64,000 nt of DNA from Sorex araneus (lineage: Eukaryota > Chordata > Mammalia > Eulipotyphla > Soricidae). The stretch is from positions 80,297,974 to 80,361,973 of the forward strand of contig NC_073305.1 of the NCBI RefSeq assembly GCF_027595985.1. Reading direction: 5' to 3'. Position numbers and translations under genes: made by a program. Positions within the stretch are counted from its first letter, which is position 1; every line of letters begins with the position of its first letter. A model generated the notes under the pieces. The model was given only the letters and a program-made list of their open reading frames with translations. It ran no database searches and was not told the DNA's origin. Shown one piece after another: positions 44,660 to 57,221 of this stretch.

Positions 44660-46195
44660 CCATGTCCATTTCTGCTGAATATATGTTAACACCCCTAGCA
44701 TCTTAGAATGATTAAGATAAAGTTTCTGTATTTATCATCTTGAAGAGAAGCTTTATAGAAAAAACACAATTTTTTTTGCTTGGAAACTTCAAACTATTTT
44801 ACCAAAATCACTATGATTATTGTATACTTCAGAGTTAAAATTAGGAATAAATTTTAGTATTACTTTCCCCCTCTCTCTCTCTCTTCCCTGTCATTTTAAT
44901 TGGATTTAAAAAAAAGGATTTGATTAAATAAAGTGGAAGACATCATGTTGTAATTTATAGTATTTTGGAGCTGAGTTTTCCCCATATATAAATTTTCTTT
45001 ATTATATTATAGTTCCACTCCCCAATTAGATGTTCAGCATCAGTAACAGATGCATATGTTACATCTAATGTACACTGATGGGATAATGTCCAATATTAGT
45101 CCAGGGAGTTAGCAAATGCTCAGTATAAATAGTACGAAAATGTTTTATTTAACCCTTTATGTAAAACAGTTCCATCTACCAGTTCTCCAAAGGAAACCAA
45201 TTAACTTTATATTTAAATTTTAGTTACAGCAAAAAAAAAATTGGGGTGGGTATTAATGAATTAGTTCTTTAGAGAAAGTTAATGAGAATTTTTCTAAGTG
45301 CACTGTATTTTGGTTTTGGTTTTATTATGAGAACTTCCCTGGAAATTATTTGAGATTTTGTATTTCTTCTATTAACTGTGCAGGCTCGCTCATAAAGGAT
45401 GGGTCAAAAATGACACTTGTGATAAATGGGAATGTTGTAGCACTCTGGTCCTTCTTTTCTTAGTCAAAGAGTTTCTCCCAGGGAGAGTGAGTTAGCATCC
45501 ATGTTTGATTTACTGGGGGCAGCAGAGGTAGTACACATGACAGGGCTTCAGAGTCAAACTGAGTCAGATCGTCAAACTGTCCTTACACTAGACTGATGTG
45601 ACCTTGAGAACTGCTTTAATCATTAGAAACCTTTTTTGTATGTGTACTTGGGGCATTTCATGTCCTAGGTCTGATAAGTTATCATTTATGTAGTTAGGCT
45701 AGAGAGATTTTCTCAGTTTCTGCAAATAGTGGTTGTTAGCTTGGATACACATTGATATTGCCAGCAAAGCTCTGGATACCCCTATAGGCCCTGGATCCAG
45801 AATGTCTAGTGAATAGTTGAAAATCAGGCTGCTTGTTGCTGAGATCATTTCATTGTCCCCACACCAAGAGTGGGTATGTGTGAGCCAGAAATCTGAACAA
45901 TGCTCCCAACAGGGTTTGTGAAAATTTTGTAGGAGGAATGGAGGGGCCTTGTAACAATAGAGTCTATTTTCACAGCTCTTTTATATTATGTTTTACAGAG
46001 CTCTTCATATATGTTATTGGTTTTATTCTCTTGGCAACTTGAAAGCTTTTCGGCTTCAAAACGATTACACGGCTTACAAAAATTCACATACAGTTTTTAA
46101 GTGGCAGAACCTAATCTCACTCTCAGTTCTCCAAACATCAACTCATTCTCAGTCTCCAAATTTTATTTCTTAAAGTTTGCACTAAAAATAATAAC
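44660..46195. other. Unique DNA with a possible MIR
   Basis: About 1.5 kb, AT-rich. A weak MIR-like segment lies around 45555-45650 (GTGACCTTGAGAACTGCTTT). Nothing else is recognised. Confidence 0.45.
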
Positions 46196-46198
46196 ATG

Positions 46199-46378
46199 GG
46201 GCTGGAAAGATAGTACTGGGGTTGAAGTGCTTGCCATACATGTGGCCAATTCTATTTCAATCCCAGGCACTGCATCATGGTCCCCCAAGTACTGCCAGGA
46301 GTGATTCCTGATCACATAGCTAGGAGTAAGCCCTCAGCACTGCTAGGTATGGCCCCCAAACAAACCAAAATAAAACAA
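46199..46378 (+). mobile_element. SOR SINE, diverged
   Basis: GGGGCTGGAAAGATAGTACT, then CTTGCCATACATGTGGCC, CAGGAGTGATTCCTGATC and GGCCCCCAAACAAACC are in plus order with an AAAATAAAAC tail. Confidence 0.9.
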
Positions 46379-46388
46379 AAGTAGAAGA

Positions 46389-46520
46389 TGGGTCTGGAGA
46401 GGTGGTACAGGAGACGGGACCACATGCCTTGAGAGTGGCTCTAAAGTCCCAGAGCCACCAGGTGACCCAAGAGCCCCTAAACACTACTGAGGAGGGCATC
46501 CACAAATACAGAAGTTGCCT
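46389..46520 (+). mobile_element. Degenerate SOR-like SINE
   Basis: GGGTCTGGAGAGGTGGTACA resembles a SINE head, and CCACCAGGTGACCCAAGAGC and later segments resemble a body. It directly follows the previous SOR. It is strongly diverged. Confidence 0.45.
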
Positions 46521-46944
46521 TTTTGTAAGGCTCATTAAGGGTTTTTTCCTTTGAGCAAATGTATTGGAAGAAGAAAAAAAAAAACCCTTTTCTCACAGAA
46601 ATTCCCAGGAGCCAATGGTTGCTTTACAGACATCTGAAAAGGAGGCTTTGTTACTCAAAAGGGTCTCATATAAGGCTTAAGAGTCAAGGAGGAGTGATCC
46701 CTAGGTTTCTGACTTTTGAGCATAGAATACTTTACTCTCAACTCAGAGGGATCGCAAACTTCTAAATTTGCAGAACCAAAGTCAGACCAAATGACAACTA
46801 CAAAAAAGACCTGGAATCTATCTATGTCTTTTCAATGAAGACACTTCAATGACTGTCCTCTACCCATATGGCAGATCATAATTTGAGAAAGAAAAGGACA
46901 GCCAATGTCCTTGAAGATGTCTTCAAAAATTTGAGTTTTGTATG

Positions 46945-47080
46945 AGAAGCCCTGAGTTGGGTGTCTTTCCCACATCATCCTTTGAGCAATGCTAGGAGTG
47001 ACACCCCTCCCACCCCAGAATAGAGCCAGGAGTAGTCCATGAATATCTCCCTGTGGCATCAAAATCAAAAACAAAGGACA
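46945..47080 (+). mobile_element. Degenerate SOR-like SINE, 3' portion
   Basis: CACATCATCCTTTGAGCAAT, GCTAGGAGTGACACC and AGAGCCAGGAGTAGTCCATG follow SOR body order and end in an AAAATCAAAAACAAAGG tail. The head is missing. Confidence 0.5.
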
Positions 47081-47985
47081 TGGATTAAATCTAGCTCTAT
47101 AATAATTCTCCCCATTCCTTCCTAGGTCCTCTCCATCCCCTCTTCCATCTTTCCTCCCTTTCCCTCCCTCCCTCATTCTCCCCATCTTTCCTTTCATGTC
47201 ATCTCAAGGTCATGAGCAAGCACTTGAGAACCAGGACCAAAGTTTTCCATCCTGCCTGGAAGCACACGGCTCTTCATTTTGGTTGGAGGCCCCTGAGTAG
47301 GGGTGAACTAAGTCAACTGTGTGTTTCTTGGAGTCTGTGAGAACTGTGTTTCCAAGAAACGTGAAGGATTAAACATGCTAGTGCACAGTGATATAAGAAA
47401 GCATGTGTAGAGCAGAATTGGGCCTCCAAAGTGTTGAAATGTGCCCACTGAAAACAAAAAGGACCACCTCTCCTCTTCCCAAAGGAGGTGCAAGCAGCTC
47501 AACTACCATGGAAAAAACAAAAGTCTAAGAACTGCCCTTGCACTTGACAGCCTTGAGGCTCTATGGTGAAGGATCTGGGTAGGACCCTTCAGGAGAGAGG
47601 GTGGAGACTGTGTTGCTTGGAGAGGGATTCTAGGGTTGGATATTTCACTTTGCTGAGGGGGAATTTAATTTCCCTCTGATTGCATGTAATTCTCATGCAA
47701 TCGCAGTTGGGCACAAAGCACTTATTTTCTTTATGTTGCCCCACCCACTTAAAGCATCCCCCACCCCGACATTCCCAGAAACTTGTCACAGCCCTGTTCT
47801 TTGTTAGATAGTTAGGATTGTCTATAAAGTTAAGTTCTGCTTTGAAAATACAGGGGAGGAGACTGGGAAGGGAAGCGGAGACACAGCTTTGTTCAATCTT
47901 TTGTGGTGACTGATTGCTTCCTCCAGACTCCTTAGCCTGCTCTCCAGGTGCCAGCAGAACTGGTATTCCTTAGAGGTTTATGAAA
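47081..47985. other. Unique DNA with a pyrimidine-rich stretch at 47100-47200
   Basis: The TCCCT-rich stretch is short and degenerate. Nothing else is recognised. Confidence 0.5.
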
Positions 47986-47989
47986 AATT

Positions 47990-48108
47990 TCCTGGAGAGT
48001 CAAGGAGATGGTACAGTAGGTAAGGCTGACTTGGATTCAATGCCTGGCTCTGCCTAAGATCATTTAAGCTCAGTCAGGAGAGATCCCGGAGCACAGAACC
48101 AGGGGAAA
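47990..48108 (+). mobile_element. Degenerate SOR SINE whose tail adjoins the GGAA array
   Basis: AAGGAGATGGTACAGTAGGT, GATTCAATGCCTGGCTCTGC and GGAGCACAGAACCAGGGGAA follow the SOR order. The A-rich tail has probably evolved into the GGAA array that follows. Confidence 0.65.
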
Positions 48109-48618
48109 AACGAAGGAAGGAAGGAAGGAAGGAAGGAAGGAAGGAAGGAAGGAAGGAAGGAAGGAAGGAAGGAAGGAAGGAAGGAAGGGAGGGAGGGAGG
48201 AAGGGAGGGAGGGAGGAAGGGAGGGAGGGAGGAAGGGAGGGAGGGAGGAAGGGAAAAAGGAAAAAAGGAAGGGAGGAAGGAAGGGAGGAAGGAAGGAAAG
48301 AAGCAAGGAAGGAAGGAAGGAAGGAAGGAAGGAAGGAAGGAAGGAAGGAAGGAAGGAAGGAAGGAAGGAAGGAAGGGAGGGGGAGGGAGGGAGAAAGAAA
48401 GAAGGGAGGAAGGAAGGATGGAGGGAGCGAGAAAGGAAGGAAGGGAGGAAGGAAGAAGGAAGGAAGGAAGGATGGAAGGAAAGGAAGGAAGGATGGAAGG
48501 AAGGAAAGAAGGAAGGAAGGAAGGAAGGAAGGAAGGAAGGAAGGAAGGAAGGAAGGAAGGAAGGAAGGAAGGAAGGAAGGAAGGAAGGAAGGAAGGAAGG
48601 AAGGAAGGAAGGAAGGAG
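48109..48618. repeat. (GGAA)n array of about 510 bp
   Basis: Nearly every base is purine on the plus strand. Two long blocks of perfect GGAA units (48113-48188 and 48505-48618) and a third (about 48305-48373) are separated by GGGA, GGAAAAA and GATG variants. ORFs across it on both strands come from the repeat and are not genes. Confidence 0.98.
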
Positions 48619-48619
48619 G

Positions 48620-49320
48620 TTCCAAACTATGTATTCAGAACACACATTTTACAAGATTCCTGGAGACTCCTTAGGACACTAGAGTCCCTCTATAAAACTC
48701 CTATTGGTCTCTGCTAATAATTGAAATGTTTCTGATACTTTTCAAAAGATTAAACTCAAAATTGCTATACAACTACAGAGTGAGCACTCTTTGAAGATTT
48801 GTTGAACTCATGAATCAAGAAGTCCACAGAAAACTAAAACTAATTGAGGAGAAAATAAGAGACTGAAGCATAGTCATTGTCATTGAAATATATTTTATTA
48901 ATTTTTAATAAAATAATTTTTATTAAATTGAAGATTTGGAATCGAAATGAAAAATATTAGATGCAAGATAGAAATATTACATGCAAAATTGGTTAAAGTT
49001 CTACAGGACAATAAAGATTGGGTTTTGTGTGTTATTTTTGCTTTTGTTTTTGAATAAGATACATTGGGCTTCCATCTCCACAAGACAAAAATTATATGCA
49101 ATCTATCAATCTTCTATAAATTCATATCTAACTTTACAAAGTTTGGGCTCTTAATGAGTATTAAATAGCAACCATAAAGGCTTTAATTCCAGGACAGACT
49201 CAAATGACTTTTAAGCTTTATGAAGCAATGTATGTTATATGACTCTGAAGTAAAACTCAGTCATTTGATATGCTACTTACAAATTTTGGACAGTCTTCTT
49301 TCTCTTAAAATTGATGGTTC
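48620..49320. other. Unique AT-rich DNA, nothing recognised
   Basis: No repeat family or coding segment is recognised. Confidence 0.5.
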
Positions 49321-49324
49321 TTTA

Positions 49325-49470
49325 TAGGAGCCACTCCCAGCAGTGGAATGCTTGGGGTCCATGCAGGCTCAGATTTTTAGGGCCTATGAAGTCAGATCCA
49401 GTGGTCTTGGATGTGAGGGTCAAACTCAGGGTCAGGTTTGATCCACCACTTGCACTATTTCTCCCTAGGC
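49325..49470 (-). mobile_element. Degenerate SOR-like SINE
   Basis: GGAGCCACTCCCAGCAGTGG, TGAGGGTCAAACTCAGGGTC and CACTTGCACTATTTCTCCCT are in minus-strand SOR order. It is strongly diverged. Confidence 0.5.
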
Positions 49471-49769
49471 CTGGATAATCTTTATTAAGATAGAGTTTAA
49501 TCAGAGGAGGGCTACCAGGTTCTTTCTGTCACAGACTCACTTTTTTCAAAACAAGTCTGTGTCATTGATCTCTAATTCCACTAATTGGAGTTCCTTAGGA
49601 ATTAGAAAATGAGACAGGGGCACCATTTGCAGGGAGTAAATATAGAATATTCATGGGCTGTGCAAAAGCTTTGTTCTTCTTTTACATATTGAATAAATTA
49701 TTTTACTTTTTTATCTTCACAAATTTTAGTTAGGTCCCGTGGTCTATAATATTACTAATATTAGGGTTT

Positions 49770-50430
49770 CAGGCATATCGTTTTCCAACACCATGTTCCT
49801 CCATCAGTGTCTCAAGATCCTTTTATTATTTCTCTTCCTTTTCTTTCCTCCTTTCATTCATTTTATTTCACTATTTCTTTCTATTCTTTTTCTTGTTTAG
49901 GCAATATGATTGCAACAGTGTTAACTTTCATGACATTGGTAAACAAAGTCATTGCACCTTCACTACCCATATTACCCCAGATCCTATATCACTATCCTAA
50001 TGTCATTTTTACTCACTTCTTCATTGCACCATATTCTCTCCCCCCACTGCTTGACAGTTTCAGTTTTATAATTCAAGGACAAGGTCTTGTCACCCATTAA
50101 AATGGTGAGCAAATGACAAAACATTCCCTTACTTTGTTTCTCTACATACCATATATGAGTGATAGCACATATGAGTGAAATACCACATACCCACTATTTG
50201 TCCTTTTTCTCGCTGTCTTATTTCACTTACTGTGATTTCACTTACATCAAAGAAAATTGTAAAAAAAACTTACATTACAGAAAATTGTAAAATTTTATCT
50301 AGTCTTATAGCTGCATAGTATTCCATTGTGTCTATATGTAACATAACCTCTTTGTGCATTCATCTCTCTTTAAATAGTTGTGCTATTTCCACATTGTGGT
50401 TTTTGTGATTAATGGCTTTAAATCTTTAAC
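49770..50430 (-). mobile_element. Old L1 3' region, antisense
   Basis: GTGATAGCACATATGAGTGA, CTGTCTTATTTCACTTACTG, AGCTGCATAGTATTCCATTG and TAGTTGTGCTATTTCCACAT are antisense landmarks of the L1 ORF2 end and 3' UTR. A local duplication of a segment containing AGAAAATTGTAAAA is visible at about 50256-50290. Confidence 0.75.
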
Positions 50431-50726
50431 TGGTTGCATGCATTAGAGATGCCAAACTGAGCCCAATGCTCAGGACAGAAGAAGAAAATGAGCAAATAAT
50501 AATGAGAACAAAAAGAGAGGAGCTGAAGTCATGATGAGCAGAATTTCTGTGGGTTTTCCTCACAGCACTGAAACCAACAGTCACTTGAGTCTGTGGTCGG
50601 GGGCGGGGGCAGATTTATGGGACCTTGCAGGGCCCCAAAGTGAGGTAGACATGTATAGAATTAATTCTTAATCAGCCTTTATTAAGCAACCTCTATATTC
50701 TGGACCTCAGACTAGAAAATCAGTAA

Positions 50727-50744
50727 AAAAAAAAAAAAAAAAGA
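50727..50744. repeat. Poly(A) run
   Basis: Eighteen A residues. The sequence upstream is not a recognised retroposon. Confidence 0.9.
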
Positions 50745-50832
50745 ATATTTCAAGGATCACTTAATCAAGGCATCTAAATCTGGTGTCAATGAAGGAGCTG
50801 CAGGGTATCCCTCATATCATAAACATAATTTT

Positions 50833-50872
50833 GGGTTTTGATAAATTTTATAGGGTTTTGATAAATTTTATA
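50833..50872. repeat. Perfect 20 bp tandem duplication
   Basis: GGGTTTTGATAAATTTTATA occurs twice, head to tail, with the third copy starting GG. Confidence 0.97.
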
Positions 50873-50904
50873 GGATTATCATCTATAACATTTTCTTTTC
50901 CTGC

Positions 50905-51350
50905 TAGAAGGCATATCTGGCGGTGTTCTGGGGATACATCTGTCGGAATAGTTGAACCCCGGGCTCCTATATACAGAGAGTGTCCTCTAGTCCTTTGGGA
51001 CTATGACTTGATCCAAGGGGCTATATTGTTTTTTCCAGAATTTCAGTGTTTGTGTCCCCAAACATTAACAATCCATTAACTAAAAAGAAACAAAATTTTA
51101 AGCACACTCAGGATAAATATGTAATATTAACATCAAAAGCCAGCAAGGTAAACGAATTAATCAATATTGTTCCTAATTAATCTTCATTAATTTAATTTAT
51201 TGATTTTTTGTTTGTTTGGGGGCGACATCTGATGGCACTTGGGACTTACGTCTCTGTGATAAGTGATCACCCCTAGAGGTGCTCAGGAAACCATATGTAA
51301 TGCTGGTAATCCAACTGCCTACAATGCAAGTTTGTTAACCTCTGCCCTAA
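50905..51350 (-). mobile_element. Two degenerate SOR-like SINE remnants
   Basis: At 50905-50995 and 51212-51350, minus-strand SOR features survive (GGGGGCGACATCTGATGGCA, GGTGCTCAGGAAACCATATG, AATGCTGGTAATCCAACTG). Unrecognised sequence lies between them. Confidence 0.5.
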
Positions 51351-51399
51351 TTATGCCTATTTTAGGAAGGCTTCCTTTCTTTTTTCATTTTTGGGAGAA

Positions 51400-51625
51400 A
51401 GGCAGTGCTCAGGGCACTCAGGGGCCACTCCCACCAATATTTGGCCTGACTATGCAGAATTGATCCTTGTTTTCTCAGGTCCCAAGATGTGATGTTACTT
51501 CGAGCCTGTTGGTACTGGAGGTGATTATGAGTACCCCAGCTGATGTTGGAGGGGTCTTGTGATCCCTGGGGTCAAACTTTAGGCATCATGCATTCAAGAC
51601 ATGATTTACAGCACCTTGATCTATT
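51400..51625 (-). mobile_element. Degenerate SINE-like remnants
   Basis: CAGTGCTCAGGGCACTCAGG, GGTCTTGTGATCCCTGGGGT and TCTATTTCTGGGGTCC resemble decayed SOR or related pieces in minus orientation. The boundaries are uncertain. Confidence 0.35.
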
Positions 51626-51629
51626 TCTG

Positions 51630-52215
51630 GGGTCCATCAGCAAGTTTGTTATGGAGAATTCAATAGACCTTTTCATTTATAAACTAACTGCAGGGCAGTA
51701 GCACCATGACTGAACAGCCTGGCAGCAGTTTTATATTCCTTCAGTTGAAAAACTTCTCATTGAGTGATGACTTTCCAGAAACTCACTGATCCTTTGGAAC
51801 CCAACTCATCTATGTGTTTTCCTAGAATTCATCAGCTCTCCAAGGGTCCCTCTTCTAAATTCCTATGTCCCTTAATCAATCTGACCTGACTCATGGGTCC
51901 TATCTTTTTCTCTATGAATTATATGCATCCTTAGAACTGGGGATGGTATGGAGAAGGTGTTACTCATTGAGATCCCAACAACATTTAGCTCAGTGCTTTC
52001 CAAAAGTCTATTCGATAGCCTGATGGCATCCTTTTTAACGTTTAAGCTTCTTATTTGGGGAAAAAAGGATCTTTTCCTGGAGTCCAACTCACTAGAAGAG
52101 AAAATTGAAAAAGATACATAAAACCAAAGGGAATGAAGTGGGAGCGACTCAGAGCCCTACGTTGTGATTACAACCTCCATTTGACTCTATTTCTAACCTG
52201 AGTCATTTCCCCTAT
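51630..52215. other. Unique DNA, nothing recognised
   Basis: No repeat family or coding segment is recognised. Confidence 0.5.
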
Positions 52216-52219
52216 AAAA

Positions 52220-52960
52220 ATTGCTTGGCATGGAAACCTTTCAGTGCTGCTTTCATGGGATGCAAGTGCAATAACATGCAGTCTGAAGAGACAGCAACTG
52301 TAAAAAGAAATATGGGTTCCAATCAAACCCTGACTGGATTTCAGGGTGGAAGCAGGAGGCTACAGGAAACACAGATGAGGAGAGAGTTCTGCAGACAGCA
52401 GGGGTTCATCACAGCACGGGCATTGCCCACAACTCTGTTTGCACAAATATGTCAGGGGTATCAGGAATGCTATAATGATACTCCATCACCCAGGGCTCTC
52501 ATTTTAACCACTGTAATAAGCAAAACATACAGAGCACATTGCTGGCTTTAAAGACTATAATTTTCTCTGAGGAGAAATATTGCAAAAAGGGGGAAAAAAG
52601 AGAGAGAGGGAGAAAGAAGAAAACATGATATTTTGTTCGGTTCCTAAAAAAAGCATTTTTCCCCTTTCTCTGCTGCTCTTTCCTTTCATTAAACTGTCCT
52701 TAAGTGCTTTTAGAGAAAACTAAGTAGGCCACAATTCTGGGCTGCTGACTGAATAATTATAAGTCTGGGAGGCTGCTGGGATGGCTAGAGAGAGGCCTAG
52801 GTCCCTTTCCTGAAATCCAGAGCCCCATGGGGATGGTGCCAGTTGCGGCTGGACTCCTCACGTTGAAATGATTTCTCATTTTGAAGGAAAATCAGGGACA
52901 TTCTTATTCTTATTAGTCTTCTGAGAACCTGGGCCACTGCCAGATTTTATTGGAAAATTG
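52220..52960. other. Candidate conserved noncoding segment
   Basis: Repeat-free, with balanced composition and compact motifs such as TTTGCACAAATATG and ACTATAATTTTCTC. A 108-codon ORF (52225-52551) shows no domain. Conservation is only a guess from its appearance. Confidence 0.22.
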
Positions 52961-53151
52961 CAACAAAAGAAATTAGAGATAGTGAGTTTTGCAAGGGTCT
53001 TATATTCGAAGGGGTGCACTAGAGGCATATCGAAACCAGATTATTTCCAGAGCAGCTCTGCTCTGTGAGTTAAGACGTATTTGTTGCTTTTCAAATATTC
53101 CCAATTCTTTCTGTTGTGATTTTTTCTGGTTAACTATTGGTACTCTGTGGT

Positions 53152-53171
53152 GTTTGTGTGTGAGTGTGTGT

Positions 53172-53235
<64 letters not shown>
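53152..53235. repeat. (GT)n(GA)n compound microsatellite
   Basis: GT repeats with one TCTC interruption pass directly into GA repeats near 53203, followed by purine-rich sequence to about 53265. Confidence 0.97.
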
Positions 53236-53241
<6 letters not shown>

Positions 53242-53452
53242 GAGAAGAGAAGAGAAAGAAAAGTGAGCACAGAGAGATGGAAGGGCATTTCTGCCATGTA
53301 GGGGTTCACTTTAACTGAGACCCATGTCTCATCTGCTGAGGACAAGAACATCACTGGGCATCTGGGTTTATGGGAGAAGCACCAGAAAAGAGCCTCAAAA
53401 GCAATCAGGACACGCTTTCCCCTGAAGAATAAGGCAGAAATTTTTACATTGT

Positions 53453-54152
53453 AAGAAGTTGCTGCTGCAGCACTGTTTACAATAACCAGAATCTGGAAAA
53501 AACCCGAGTGCCCTAGAACAGATGACTGGTTAAAGAAACTTTGGTACATCTATACAATGGAATACTATGCAGCTGTTAGAAAAAATGAGGTCATGAACTT
53601 TGCATATAAGTGGATCATCATGGAAAGTATCATGCTAAGTGAAATGAGTCAGAAAGAGAGAGACAGACATAGAAAGATTGCACTCATCTGTGGAATATAG
53701 AATAATAGACTAGGAGACTAACACCCAAGAATAGTAGAAATAAGTACCAGGAGGTTGACTCCATGGCTTGGAGGCTGGTCTCTCATTCTGGGCAACTCAG
53801 AGAAGGGATCACCAAGTATAATGTGGTCGGAGGCCATGCGGGGTAAGGGTGATGTGGGCCGAATGCAGACTAGAGACTGAACACAGTGGCCACTCAACAC
53901 TTTTATTGCAAACCACAACACCTAATCAGAGAGAGAGAACAAAAGGGAATACCCTGCCATAGTGGCAGTGTGGGGTGTGGGGAGACGGGACTGGGGAGTG
54001 GGGGAGGGATGCTGGGTTTACTGGTGGTGGAGAATGGGCACTGGTGAAGGGATGGGTTCTCGAATTTTGTATGGGGGAAACATGAGCACAAAAATGTATA
54101 AATCTGTAAATGTACCCTCACAGTGATTCACTAATTTTAAAAAAAGAAGTTG
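53453..54152 (+). mobile_element. 5'-truncated L1 with target-site duplication
   Basis: AAGAAGTTG lies at 53453-53461 and 54144-54152. The element begins within the ORF2 end (GCAGCACTGTTTACAATAAC, GGAATACTATGCAGCTG), then the 3' UTR (GAGAGAGACAGACATAGAAA), the G-rich stretch near 53970 and the end CAGTGATTCACTAATTTTAA with a short A tail. Its 3' UTR closely matches the copy at 4640-5010, so these two belong to one subfamily. Confidence 0.92.
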
Positions 54153-54154
54153 TA

Positions 54155-57100
54155 AGCCTTTGTTGCAAAGGCCTGAAACAAAATGTGTGCGAGGCTTGAC
54201 TCTCTTCCTGAGTCTATGTCTAAGTTTCTCAGGGGAAGCCAGAATGGAAGATGAATCCAGTCTTGGAAACCAGATACTCCTGGAATGATATCCTAGTTTG
54301 ATTCTTTGTTGCCACTAATAGGAAGACACTTTCTCATCTGGCTTGATCCTGAGGTTTTATCATTAGAGCCTCAAGATTTTAAAGCTCTGTTGAAGTTTCC
54401 AATTTTTCCCTCCAGAGACCTTGGGGTTAGGGGTTGACTCTGGTTTTAATTTTCATGAAACTCCAACTGCCGTGATACAGGGGACCATCTTCATGCATGT
54501 CAACCATGTTTCTCCAGAGCTTGAGCAGAGTGTGAGGGTTCTTGAGCTCCAAGGACCATGGGCCCAAACATGGGAGTCTAGTCTTGGTCAGTCATTGGCT
54601 TCGGCATTTTCCAGTGGCAAAAGGATAGCAAGAGAACATAGGCAGTCATAAATTTTGAGTCAGAAGAATGAGTACAGGCAAAGGTTTAAAAAATGACTGG
54701 ATACAAGACAGATGTATTAGAGTGTCAATTACAAAATTAGGTGATGTGATAACAAAGAATTAGGCTGCTTGGGAAGTGATTTATTTGCTCTTCTTCTACC
54801 TTATATTTTAAGTTTATCATAAATTATATATATTTATATGCTCAGGAACCTCAGCTAGAGAACTCTCTCTCCCTTATACCCCCCTTGTAAATTCTCTACC
54901 CTTCATATCGTCTCCCCTATCTTAGGTTCCTATGTATCCTCTATTCTTACATATGCTCTTTTCTATATGCTCTATTCCTCCTCTATATTCTCTCCCTCCT
55001 CCTATATACCCCCCCTTGCTATTATCTCTTCTCCAGAGTGAGTCCATGACCAGCACTGGGAGGTAAGTATTACCCCTCCTTTCCAATACCCTGTTGATCT
55101 CTGTGTCCCAGTCTCTTTTACAACAGTTAGAGTTCAGTGAACATGTTGAAAATCTCCCTAAAGAGATGCCCCTTCAGTACTGTTACCATCTGCTGTCTCC
55201 AAACCTCTGAACCCCTCTCTTATTGCTCTCTTTCCAAGAAACATTTTTCATGGGAGGTTCCCACTTTATAAATGTCAGACTGGCTTCTTTCATTATTCTA
55301 ACACAGACAACTCTGTGAAGGGATTGGGGCTGTATTTTATTCTGCATGTCAGGGTTCCCTTGTGAACTTCAGAATCGTTTTTCCCATGTGTTATAAAGAC
55401 AGCAGGGAAGTGAAGTTGTCCTGCTTATGGTCCTCCAACAAGGTACCGGAGAACAAGATAGAACCCCCAGGCTGTGCACAGAGAATGTGTTCGACAGATA
55501 ATTATTGGGCAATAAAGTAAATCAGCAACACTTTAAAATCCTTCTCTTTGCATTAATGATATTTGGAGGTAGAGGATGGTGAAAAGTCTCCATGTTCTTT
55601 CTAGTATGCTTCTTTATTGACTGTTTGTTGAAATTGCCCAGAGTTTTTGGAACATTTTTATGGAACGTCTGCCTAACTATGCCCTTCTATCACATTCTGT
55701 CACAACTTCTCCCCAGCACGGGGGTCCCTTCTATGGAGCTCTCAGATCTGAACAATATTGTTACCACAAGCCTATCACCATCTCTGAGTTTCTGTTCTTA
55801 TTCACACCAGTTCTGTGACTGTCAGATAAATCTCACTCAAAGATAATATATTACTGAAATTATCCTTCATGGGGTAAAATATTTTTCACTTAATAGAAAC
55901 TTTTAGGAGGTCTTAATATTCTGCCCTTGTAGCAATGGCTTCATAGTGAAGCTTTGATAGCAAAAATATAACAGGTGGTATAATAATTTATAATTTATTA
56001 CTTTTTATGAACCTGAAGTCTCCTGATTTCAGTCCTTGTGTTATTCACCTAGGGAGCATGGGAAACACTAATGTCTAGTAACTTATTGCCACTATTTCAT
56101 GATAAATATAGGTTGGCTATATAGTGCAGTAAAGCACTTAAGAATAGCTATACAGGGATTGTTAGAACTATATCCATGAATATTTACTTTAATTTTAACA
56201 TATTTTCATCTCCCATAGTTTTCTTCAGTGACTTTAATCACTTTGGATTGGAAGAAAATTTTCAATATGATGGCTGTGAAAAGCAACCACTAGTATGGGT
56301 CCTGATGACTCCCATGTCCTAGTTTGGACTTCTATCATTCTCTTTCTCTGAGGATTTGCTTTTAGCCAGTACAGTACAGCATAGCCTAATAGTAGTTATA
56401 TATACATATATGCATATATATTACCTTTCTAAGATTTTATTGCAAAAGATTCTAATAGAAGACCCATTTGATGTGACACTGACAAAGTAAAATTGCCAAA
56501 TTGGTGAAGTCTATACAACAAGAAGCCAAGAAAATATTTTGGCAAATGAGCAACACTAACCTTTGATCATCAGTCTGACAACTTGTAAATTGTTCAATGC
56601 CATCAGTAACCATGGCAGCCCTAAGGCATATCTTCTCCAGGGGAGCCATTAGAATAGACCTCAACCCCAGTTGATACCTTGATGGAAGAGCCATGAGAAG
56701 TTCTGGAGCAAATCCCCCTGCCCCACTGTTCTGGAACTCACATTCCCCAGAGCTCAGCATCTTTGAGATAATAAATGTATTTTGTTTTGAGAGACAAATT
56801 TGTGGTTACCTGATATATGGCATAGAAAACCAGTATGGTTTTTTTTTTAATCTAATTTTTCATCCAACTTGTCAGTCTTGCCCCAAAGACATTTTAAATG
56901 AGTTAGTCCTGGGGGAAATGCTCAAGATTAACAACTAACTGGCAGTCTGGATCTCAGGAGAGCTGTAACCTTCCCATCTTATCTCCTTCTGCAATATGAC
57001 TCCTTCAAGAAAGTTCATAGTATTGACCAACCCGCTCACTTCCTAAAATCCTACATGGTTCTCATAGCTAATGAGCTAGAGTCTAGAAATGCGTACCTTA

Positions 57101-57200
57101 TATTCTTTCTGCTTATATGCTCACATTTCCCTGGAGATCTGCTTTGACCTTCAATATTTCCTTCTTTCTATCCTAGACAGTGTTCTTATAAGTCTTATGT
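54155..57200. other. Unique DNA with a pyrimidine-rich stretch
   Basis: The segment 54857-55033 is strongly pyrimidine-biased with irregular CTCTAT-type motifs. Nothing else is recognised in these 3 kb. Confidence 0.5.
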
Positions 57201-57221
57201 CTGAGGGAACCGCCAGCTCCT

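Noticed and set aside
48070-48645. 183-191 codon ORFs rich in SFLP, and the REGRK-type frame on the other strand
   Set aside because: They are produced by the GGAA array, and all frames of the same period stay open.
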